10,791 bases of DNA from Streptosporangiaceae bacterium (lineage in GTDB: Bacteria; Actinomycetota; Actinomycetes; Streptosporangiales; Streptosporangiaceae), in contig JASHQP010000642.1 of assembly GCA_030039095.1 (NCBI GenBank), positions 1 through 10,791 of the forward strand, read 5' to 3'. The position numbers were made by a program, and so were the translations under genes. Below the pieces are notes generated by a model, which saw nothing but the letters and a program-made list of their open reading frames with translations, had not been told where the DNA came from and made no database searches. Positions 5,980 to 10,791 of the stretch are shown here, one piece after another (within the stretch, counting starts at the first letter, position 1; each line of letters starts with the position of its first letter).

Positions 5980-7326
5980 ATGGATGTCATGAGCGGGTGG
6001 TGGGCATGGCGCGGGAACCGGGACGTCGAAGCGGACCCTTCCCCGGGCGACCGGGTGGCCACCGCGGTCCAGCGACGGCCCGGCGCCGACGCGAGCGAGG
6101 CCGGGGCCGCGCAGGACGGCGAAGCCGGGCAGCACGGGGAGCCCGGTCAGCACGGCGAACCCGGACGGTACCGCGAGGCGGACGCGGCGGCGAACGACGA
6201 CCCGGTCGGCGCGCGGGCGGAGGAGAGTGGCCGGTTCGTGCGCGAGCCGCCGGTGCCGAGAGCACTGCAGCGCACCGCTGCCTGGTCGTGGCGCCTGCTC
6301 GTTGTCGGCCTGCTGATCTACGTGGCGTTCCGGGTAGCAAGCGCGCTCAGCCTGGTCGTCTTGCCGTGTATCGCGGCGCTGCTGCTGACCGCGCTGCTGC
6401 AGCCGCTGACCGCGCGGCTTCGCCGGTCCGGTATGCCGTCGCTGGCCGCGACGTGGTGCACGGTCCTGGCCGCCATCGTGGTCCTCGCGGGGATCTCGAT
6501 CCTGGCCGCGAACCGGGTGTCGGCTGACTACCCGCGACTGCAGACCGAGGTGAAGCACACCACCCACGAGGTGCAGGCCTCCCTCGCCGGCGCGCCCTTC
6601 CACCTCAACAGCGTGCGCCTGCAGCAGTACTACAACGACATCGTGCACTTCCTGTCCCAGCACAAGTCGCTCATCGCCGGCACGGTGGTCACCGGCGGGA
6701 AGATCGTCCTCGAGCTCTTGACCGGGCTAGTCCTGATGATCTTCATCACGTTCTTCCTGCTCAAGGACGGCGAGCGCATCTGGGCCTGGCTGATCAAGGA
6801 CCTGCGCCCAGAGACCAGGCAGCGGGTGGACAACGCGGGAGCGGCCGCATGGGCCGCGCTGGTGAATTACGTGCGCGGCACCACCGCGGTCGCCGCGATC
6901 CACGCCGTTTTCATCGGCCTTGCCCTCTGGCTGCTCGGCGTGCCGCTGCTCGTGCCGCTGATCATCCTGGTGTTCGTTGCCGCGTTCGTGCCGCTGGTCG
7001 GGATCCTCGTGGCCGGGGCGCTCGCCATCGTGGTGACGCTCGGCACCAAGGGCTGGATCGCGGCCGTGATCCTCCTCGGCGTCTTCCTGCTGGAAAACCA
7101 GATCGAGAGCCATCTGCTGCAGCCTCTCGTGGTGGGGCGCATCGTGCGGCTGCACCCGCTCGCGATCATCCTGGTCCTGGCCGTCGGGGGCATCGTCGCC
7201 GGGATCGCCGGCGCGATCGTCGCGGTCCCTGCCGCCGCCGCGATCTGCTACGCGTGGCCGCACCTGCGAGGGTCTCCGCCGCGGGCGCCGCCCCCGGGCA
7301 CCGACGCTGCCGCCGGCGGGCCGTAG
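5980..7326 (+). CDS. AI-2E family transporter (PF01594-type membrane protein)
   Basis: 448 residues. The first 95 are polar, Ala/Gly/Glu/Asp-rich and probably disordered, with two QHGEPG units at 51-62. The membrane part begins near 104. Hydrophobic segments appear at about 104-121, 123-142, 157-177, 240-261, 304-320, 322-350, 356-372 and 394-424, the pattern of the AI-2E/PerM family. Between segments three and four lies the typical soluble helical stretch (180-235). Family motifs are FFLLKDGERI (258-267), FVPLVGILVAGA (336-347) and LENQIESHLLQPLVVGRIVRLHPL (371-394). Members export small molecules or act as Na+/H+ antiporters; the autoinducer name need not apply here, as no LuxS gene is visible. 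Start ATG 5980 or ATG 5989 cannot be decided, since neither has a Shine-Dalgarno and both suit a leaderless message. The gene lies between DUF3093 and dut, which are neighbours in related genomes. Confidence 0.9.
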   Translation: MDVMSGWWAWRGNRDVEADPSPGDRVATAVQRRPGADASEAGAAQDGEAGQHGEPGQHGEPGRYREADAAANDDPVGARAEESGRFVREPPVPRALQRTAAWSWRLLVVGLLIYVAFRVASALSLVVLPCIAALLLTALLQPLTARLRRSGMPSLAATWCTVLAAIVVLAGISILAANRVSADYPRLQTEVKHTTHEVQASLAGAPFHLNSVRLQQYYNDIVHFLSQHKSLIAGTVVTGGKIVLELLTGLVLMIFITFFLLKDGERIWAWLIKDLRPETRQRVDNAGAAAWAALVNYVRGTTAVAAIHAVFIGLALWLLGVPLLVPLIILVFVAAFVPLVGILVAGALAIVVTLGTKGWIAAVILLGVFLLENQIESHLLQPLVVGRIVRLHPLAIILVLAVGGIVAGIAGAIVAVPAAAAICYAWPHLRGSPPRAPPPGTDAAAGGP

Positions 7327-7343
7327 CCTCCCGCAGCCCCGTT

Positions 7344-7410
7344 GTTGGTGGGTGCTGGGCGGCCTGTTGGTGGGTGCTGGGCGGCCTGGGGTTGGCGGGT
7401 TGGGCGGCCT
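7344..7410 (+). repeat. G-rich tandem repeat (22-base unit, 2 perfect copies plus 1 degenerate)
   Basis: Bases 7344-7365 and 7366-7387 are identical 22-mers that begin GTTGGTGGGTGC and end TGGGCGGCCT. After GGG (7388-7390) a 20-base degenerate copy occupies 7391-7410. The repeat starts 17 bases after the transporter stop and lies in the 164-base gap before dut. Bases 7372-7404 carry five runs of three or more G with loops of 4, 6, 5 and 2 bases, a canonical G-quadruplex pattern on the coding strand. It may act in transcription ending or be a small expandable minisatellite. Confidence 0.8.
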
Positions 7411-7477
7411 GCGGCTGGTGAGGGTGAGCGCTGGCCGGGAGACACCGGCGTTATGCGCGAACGTTCCTGGTCGCCGG

Positions 7478-7483
7478 TAAGGT
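7478..7483 (+). promoter_or_regulatory. Probable -10 element (TAAGGT) for leaderless dut transcript
   Basis: TAAGGT matches TAnnnT and is seven bases before the GTG at 7491, the spacing of leaderless actinobacterial genes. The same bases contain AAGG, which could instead serve as a weak ribosome binding site. No clear -35 is seen. Confidence 0.45.
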
Positions 7484-7490
7484 CACCTGC

Positions 7491-7988
7491 GTGAGAGACT
7501 CGGCACACATGAACTCGCAGCCCGACGCCGTCCGGGTGCTCATCCAGCGGCTTGACCCCGGGCTCCCGCCGCCGGAGCGGGCTCACCCCGGTGATGCGGG
7601 CGCGGACCTGTACGCGGCCGCCGATGTGGAGCTCGCACCCGGGCAGCGTGCGGTCGTGCCGACCGGGATCGCCATAGCCCTGCCCGATGGCTACGCCGCG
7701 TTCGTCCACCCCCGTTCCGGCCTCGCGGCACGGCACGGCGTCACGATCGTGAATGCGCCAGGAACCGTGCACGCCGGGTACCGTGGCGAGATCAGGGTCA
7801 TCCTGATGAACACGGATGCGGAGAACCCGGTTCGGCTCCAGCGCGGGGACCGGATCGCCCAGCTCGTCGTGCAGCGTGTGGAGCGCCCGGTATTCGACGA
7901 GGTCGAGCGGCTGCCGGGGTCGGCGAGAGGCGAGGGCGGGTTCGGCTCGACGGGAGGACACGCCGCGGCGGTCACCTCGGCCGGGTAG
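7491..7988 (+). CDS. dut: Deoxyuridine 5'-triphosphate nucleotidohydrolase (dUTPase)
   Basis: 165 residues of the trimeric dUTPase family, which hydrolyses dUTP to dUMP and pyrophosphate, keeping uracil out of DNA and feeding dTMP synthesis. Motif 1 is GDAGADL (34-40), motif 2 PRSGL (74-78), motif 3 [10 protein letters not shown] (91-100), motif 4 RGDRIAQL (118-125) and motif 5 [13 protein letters not shown] (143-155, the phosphate-binding flexible tail). Four motifs are standard. In motif 3 the expected catalytic Asp (GTxDAGYRGE; Asp90 in the E. coli enzyme) is His94, codon CAC at 7770-7772. GTG 7491 follows a -10-like TAAGGT; ATG 7509 (residue 7) is the alternative and loses nothing of the domain. 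The DUF3710 gene follows after 51 bases and is probably co-transcribed, as in other actinobacteria. Identity is certain; full activity is open because of His94. Confidence 0.95.
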   Translation: MRDSAHMNSQPDAVRVLIQRLDPGLPPPERAHPGDAGADLYAAADVELAPGQRAVVPTGIAIALPDGYAAFVHPRSGLAARHGVTIVNAPGTVHAGYRGEIRVILMNTDAENPVRLQRGDRIAQLVVQRVERPVFDEVERLPGSARGEGGFGSTGGHAAAVTSAG

Positions 7989-8020
7989 ACAGCGTTTCCG
8001 TAAGACAGCGTTTTCCGCAA
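7988..8020 (+). repeat. Short tandem repeat in the dut-DUF3710 spacer
   Basis: GACAGCGTTTCCGTAA (7988-8003) is followed at once by GACAGCGTTTTCCGCAA (8004-8020), which differs by one inserted T and one T-to-C change. The first copy begins on the last base of the dut stop codon. The pair ends just before the GGAAGTTAGGAG region that holds the DUF3710 ribosome binding site. It probably arose by slippage; a regulatory role is not shown. Confidence 0.6.
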
Positions 8021-8039
8021 GGAAGTTAGGAGCGAGCAG

Positions 8040-8831
8040 GTGTTCCGACGGCGCCGCCGTGCGGACGCGGAGCCCGGATATGACCCTGGCAGCGACCAGG
8101 GTGATCCGGAGCTGTATGGCGACCCAGACGAGCTGGACGAGGACGACGAGGACGACGAGGACGAGGGCTTCGGCGAGGCGGCTGCCGGCGGTTCTGGCGG
8201 CGAGCGGGCGCCCGGATCCGGGCCGTGGGACGGGGGCGGCGGCTACCCGGAGCGCGACCGGATAGATTTCGGCAGCCTGCTCGTGCCGATGTACGACGGC
8301 ATCGAGATCGAGGTCAAGGTCGCCGAGGGCGTGGGTGTGTGGATCACGGTCCGCCGCGACGACAGCTCGATCGAGCTGATGGCCTTTGCCGCCCCGAAGA
8401 CCAGCGGGCTGTGGGACGAGGTGCGCCAGGAGTTCGCCGACGAGGTGGCGAAGGCGGGCGGTGACAGCCAGCCCGCGGAGGGGCCGTTCGGCCCCGAGCT
8501 GCGCGCGCGGCTGCATCCGGGCGGAGAGGGCCGGCGCGGCCAGCTGGAGCCGGTCCGTTTCCTTGGCGTCGACGGACCCCGCTGGTTCCTGCGCGGGATG
8601 ATCCGCGGCCCGGCGGCGGCCCACCCGGAGCTCGCCAGGCCGTTCGAGGAGCTCTTCGCCGACGTCGTCGTCGTGCGCGGCGATCATCCGGCCCCGCCGG
8701 GCGATCTGCTGGAGATCCGGCTGCCGCAGGACGCGCAGGAGGCTCTCGAGGAAGAACTCGCCAAGGAGGACGAGGGCCCGGCCTACCCGAACCCGTTCGA
8801 GCGCGGCCCGGAGATCACCGAAACCAGGTGA
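8040..8831 (+). CDS. DUF3710 domain-containing protein
   Basis: 263 residues. A basic start (FRRRRRADAE) is followed by an acidic low-complexity stretch (28-42, DPDELDEDDEDDEDE) encoded by repeated GACGAG/GACGAC codons. A Gly-rich linker leads to the DUF3710 domain from about 73. The domain shows RIDFGSLLVP (74-83), WITVRRDDSSIELMAFAAPKT (101-121), LWDEVRQEFADEV (124-136), FLGVDGPRWFLRGMIRG (174-190) and LLEIRLPQ (223-230). GTG at 8040 lies behind TTAGGAG at a good spacing. The gene follows dut by 51 bases, as Rv2696c follows Rv2697c (dut) in M. tuberculosis, which supports both calls. No membrane segment is visible. The role of the family is unknown; the fixed link with dut is its main clue. 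It converges on the TrkA pair with only 24 bases between stops. Confidence 0.92.
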   Translation: MFRRRRRADAEPGYDPGSDQGDPELYGDPDELDEDDEDDEDEGFGEAAAGGSGGERAPGSGPWDGGGGYPERDRIDFGSLLVPMYDGIEIEVKVAEGVGVWITVRRDDSSIELMAFAAPKTSGLWDEVRQEFADEVAKAGGDSQPAEGPFGPELRARLHPGGEGRRGQLEPVRFLGVDGPRWFLRGMIRGPAAAHPELARPFEELFADVVVVRGDHPAPPGDLLEIRLPQDAQEALEEELAKEDEGPAYPNPFERGPEITETR

Positions 8832-8855
8832 TGCCGCCTGCGGGAGGCCGTGCGT

Positions 8856-9515
8856 TCAGTGACCCGCCAGCAGGGCCCCCAGTTCCTCCTCGACGTCCTC
8901 ACTGGTCACGAACAGCAGCTCGTCCCCGGTCTCCAGGGGATCGTCGCTGTTCGGCACGATCACGCGGCCGTCGCGCAGGATCGCGACGAGCGCGGTGTCG
9001 CTCGGCCACTCGATCGAGCCGATCCGCTGGCCCGCCAGCGGCGCGTCGGCGGGCATGGTGAGCTCGACCAGGCTGGCCTCGCTCTGCCGGAAGGTCATCA
9101 GCCGGACCAGGTCGCCGACGCTGACCGCCTCCTCGACCAGGGCCGAGAGCAGCCGGGGCGTCGACACGGCCACGTCGATCCCCCACGACTCGTTGAACAG
9201 CCACTCGTTGTTCGGGTGGTTGATGCGCGCCACCACCCGCGGCACCCCGTACTCGGTCTTGGCCAGCAGCGACACCACGAGGTTGACCTTGTCGTCGCCG
9301 GTTGCGGCGATCACGGCGTTGCAGCGCTCGAGCGAGGCGTCCTCCAGCGAGGAGATCTCGCACGCGTCGGCGAGCAGCCACTCCGCGTTCGGGATGTTGT
9401 AGACCTTGATCTTCCGCGGATCCTTGTCGATCAGCAGGACCTCGTGGCCGTTGCCGAGCAGTTCCAGGGCGATGGACCGGCCGACGGAGCCCGCCCCGGC
9501 GATGGCGACTCGCAT
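8856..9515 (-). CDS. TrkA family potassium uptake protein, second of a pair (CeoC-like)
   Basis: 219 residues. An RCK/TrkA N-terminal Rossmann domain starts MRVAIAGAGSVG (dinucleotide loop G7-G9-G12), with LLIDKD (27-32) ending strand two and ATGDDKVNLV at 71-80. A TrkA C-terminal ligand-binding domain spans about 135-216 (LVELTMPADAPLAGQRIGSIEW through ELLFVTSED). Such proteins bind NAD(H) or ATP and gate Trk/Ktr potassium channels from the cytoplasmic face. The frame is open upstream, but the family start is ATG 9515, whose A is also the last base of the upstream gene's stop (TGATG), with GGGAAGGGAAG as ribosome binding site. Order and coupling match the ceoB-ceoC pair (Rv2691-Rv2692). No TrkH/TrkG membrane subunit is in the window, so the channel partner is elsewhere or unknown. 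Confidence 0.92.
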   Translation of the reverse strand: MRVAIAGAGSVGRSIALELLGNGHEVLLIDKDPRKIKVYNIPNAEWLLADACEISSLEDASLERCNAVIAATGDDKVNLVVSLLAKTEYGVPRVVARINHPNNEWLFNESWGIDVAVSTPRLLSALVEEAVSVGDLVRLMTFRQSEASLVELTMPADAPLAGQRIGSIEWPSDTALVAILRDGRVIVPNSDDPLETGDELLFVTSEDVEEELGALLAGH

Positions 9516-10189
9516 CAGTGGCTTCCCTTCCCCGGCGGGGCCGGCCTGGCGAACACGGCGGCGATCCTGTCCAGGTCGCTTTCCTCGGTAAGCACGTGCA
9601 CCACGTCGCCCTCCTGGAGCACGGTGCCGGGGCCGGGGAGCATGGCCTCGCCGAGCCGGGAAATGAACGCGATCCTGGTCCGGGCCTCCTCTTCCAGCGC
9701 GGTCGCCTTCTCCCCGAGCCAGTGGTCGGCGTAGGCGACGTCGGCGAGCACGATCACGCCGGTCGGATCGCGCCACAGCGGCTGCGCGCCCTCGGGCAGC
9801 ACCTTCCGCAGCATCTGGTCGACCGTCCACTGCACGGTGGCTACGGTCGGGATGCCGAGCCGCTGGTAGACCTCGGCCCGGCGGGGGTCGTAGATCCTGG
9901 CCACCACGCGCCGGACCCCGAACGATTCCCGGGCCACCCGCGCCGCGATCACGTTCGAGTTGTCGCCGCTGCTGACCGCCGCGAAAGCATCGGCCTGCTC
10001 GATACCCGCCTCGATCAGAACATCACGGTCAAAACCGATTCCGGTGATCTTCTTGCCCTTGAATGCCGCCGACAGCTTGCGGAACGCATCGGGGTCCTGG
10101 TCGATCATGGCGACCGTGTGGCCCAGGTTCTCCAGAGTGTGAGCGATCCTCGAGCCGACCCGCCCGCATCCCATGATCACGATGTGCAC
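9515..10189 (-). CDS. TrkA family potassium uptake protein, first of a pair (CeoB-like)
   Basis: 224 residues. The N-terminal RCK domain has HIVIMGCGRVGSRIA (2-16; G7, G9, G12), the ribose-binding acid at the end of strand two in MIDQD (28-32), VSSGDNSNVIAA (72-83) and VVARIYDP (95-102). The C-terminal TrkA_C domain runs from about 140 to 212. The frame could extend to a TTG at 10237. GTG at 10189 is preferred because it starts where the family starts, lies behind GGAAGGAAG, and leaves a short leader after a TACGGT -10 at 10221-10226. It is the promoter-proximal member of a coupled two-gene unit, probably working with its partner as a hetero-oligomeric gating ring on a potassium transporter. 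It is divergent from the RNA methyltransferase gene, as in mycobacteria, although there a permease gene lies between. Confidence 0.92.
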   Translation of the reverse strand: MHIVIMGCGRVGSRIAHTLENLGHTVAMIDQDPDAFRKLSAAFKGKKITGIGFDRDVLIEAGIEQADAFAAVSSGDNSNVIAARVARESFGVRRVVARIYDPRRAEVYQRLGIPTVATVQWTVDQMLRKVLPEGAQPLWRDPTGVIVLADVAYADHWLGEKATALEEEARTRIAFISRLGEAMLPGPGTVLQEGDVVHVLTEESDLDRIAAVFARPAPPGKGSH

Positions 10190-10220
10190 GGTCTTCCTTC
10201 CCGCGATAACGGTCCCGATC

Positions 10221-10226
10221 ACCGTA
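10221..10226 (-). promoter_or_regulatory. Probable -10 element (TACGGT) of the TrkA pair
   Basis: Read leftward, TACGGT fits TAnnnT. It would start transcription about 25 bases before the GTG at 10189, leaving room for the GGAAGGAAG ribosome binding site. TAATAC just upstream overlaps it and is an alternative. No -35 is evident. Confidence 0.4.
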
Positions 10227-10306
10227 TTACCTGGCAAGCAGTGGTGCTAGGCCCAGGTGATACCCCAGCCTGCCGCCCGCAACGAACCCGCGGGAGCATG
10301 GGTGCT

Positions 10307-10791
10307 GTGACCCTATCCGCGCCTGATCTGCTGCATGTGGGCGACCCGATCGAGCTGACCGTCGGCGAGGCAGCGCACGGTGGCTGGTGCGTCGCCAGGC
10401 AGGCCTCCGGACCGGTGATCTTCGTGCGGCACGCGCTGCCCGGCGAGCGGGTCAGGGCGGTCATCACCCAGACCACCTCGAAGCTGGCCAGGGCCGATGC
10501 AACGGAGATCCTGGATGCTGCGGCCGACCGGGTGGAGCCGCCGTGCCCGCACGCGCGCCCGGGCGGCTGCGGCGGGTGCGACTGGCAGCACGCGAGCCTG
10601 CCGGCCCAGCGCTCGCTGAAGGCCGCCGTGATCCGCCAGCAGCTGCAGCGGATCGCCGGCATCGAGCGGGATGTGAGCGTCGAGGCGATGCCCGGCGACG
10701 AGACCGGGCTGGGCTGGCGGACCCGGGTGAAGTACGCCGTCGGGCCGGGCGGCGTGGCTGGTCTGCACCGGCACCGGTCGCACGACGTCAT
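10307..10791 (+). CDS. TRAM-domain class I RNA methyltransferase, N-terminal part (3' truncated)
   Basis: About 161 residues are visible before the right edge; the SAM-binding domain lies outside. Residues about 10-65 form the TRAM RNA-binding beta barrel (DPIELTVGEAAHGGWCVAR, then VIFVRHALPGERVRAVIT). An iron-sulfur motif follows at Cys80, Cys88 and Cys91 (PPCPHARPGGCGGCDWQH), the start of the four-cysteine [4Fe-4S] site of the TrmA/RlmCD family, which makes 5-methyluridine in tRNA or rRNA. WRTRVKYAVG is the first part of the central domain. GTG 10307 has GGGAG ten bases upstream; the in-frame ATG at 10298 is only one base from that site and so less likely. Its place beside the TrkA pair matches Rv2689c. 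Which RNA and which base it modifies cannot be told. Confidence 0.9.
   Translation, partial: MTLSAPDLLHVGDPIELTVGEAAHGGWCVARQASGPVIFVRHALPGERVRAVITQTTSKLARADATEILDAAADRVEPPCPHARPGGCGGCDWQHASLPAQRSLKAAVIRQQLQRIAGIERDVSVEAMPGDETGLGWRTRVKYAVGPGGVAGLHRHRSHDV

Noticed and set aside
5959..6663. Upstream extension of the DUF3093 frame to 6663
   Set aside because: The extra 235 residues are antisense to the transporter N-terminus and have no homology pattern. The DUF3093 family begins at the ATG at 5958.
7344..8020. CRISPR array
   Set aside because: The repeats are immediately adjacent, without unique spacers of constant length, and no cas gene is near.
7248..8687. Long open frame (479 codons) on the - strand across dut and DUF3710
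   Set aside because: It is antisense to two genes with clear motifs. The predicted protein is Arg/Ala/Pro-rich low-complexity without a recognisable domain.
8836..8848. GCCT-AGGC hairpin as a bidirectional terminator between DUF3710 and TrkA
   Set aside because: The stem is only four bases with a five-base loop and no T-run, no better than chance at this GC content.
9516..9830. Upstream extension of the second TrkA frame to 9830
   Set aside because: The extra residues overlap the first TrkA gene in another frame and are Arg/Ala-rich. The Rossmann domain begins exactly at ATG 9515, with a TGATG coupling signal.
10190..10237. TTG start at 10237 for the first TrkA gene
   Set aside because: It would add 16 residues before the conserved first strand and would place the start upstream of the probable -10. 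GTG 10189 has a strong ribosome binding site.

Overview
The window is a high-GC (roughly 70%) actinobacterial chromosome segment. GTG starts are common, genes are packed tightly, and most products belong to families restricted to or typical of Actinomycetota (DUF1707, DUF3093, DUF3710, DUF4235, the short actinobacterial GlgM-type glycogen synthase, and paired CeoB/CeoC-like TrkA proteins). The gene set dut, DUF3710, TrkA pair, TRAM-domain RNA methyltransferase, with DUF3093 nearby, matches in outline the region around Rv2689c-Rv2698 of Mycobacterium tuberculosis as I remember it. This is therefore mostly conserved core genome, locally rearranged. The species cannot be named from the sequence.

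Left part (1-1654): the 3' end of a citrate synthase family gene and a VOC-fold (glyoxalase/extradiol dioxygenase-like) gene run rightward. They converge on a leftward DUF1707 protein. Middle part (1034-5958): six genes all read leftward, in the order of transcription DUF3093 membrane protein, DUF4235 membrane protein, SAM-dependent methyltransferase, glgC, glgM, DUF1707 protein. glgC and glgM overlap by four bases (GTGA) and are clearly one unit. They supply ADP-glucose and alpha-maltose-1-phosphate for alpha-glucan synthesis. A 31-base tandem hairpin repeat separates glgM from the DUF1707 gene.

Right part (5980-8831): an AI-2E-type membrane transporter, dut and a DUF3710 gene run rightward. 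The transporter is divergent from DUF3093 across only 21 bases. A G-rich tandem repeat with a canonical G-quadruplex pattern lies between the transporter and dut. Last part (8856-10791): two overlapping leftward TrkA/RCK genes (potassium-channel gating type) are divergent from the truncated 5' end of a TRAM/Fe-S RNA methyltransferase gene.

No RNA gene, CRISPR array, insertion sequence, phage gene or recognisable defence system is present. I did not find a convincing undescribed system. The observations most worth following are these: a His in place of the catalytic Asp of dUTPase motif 3; an Asp-to-Glu change at the equivalent catalytic position of the citrate synthase fragment; a methyltransferase next to glgC-glgM; the loss of three expected neighbours in the dut-trkA region; and several short tandem repeats confined to intergenic DNA. 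No gene-free stretch exceeds 300 bases.
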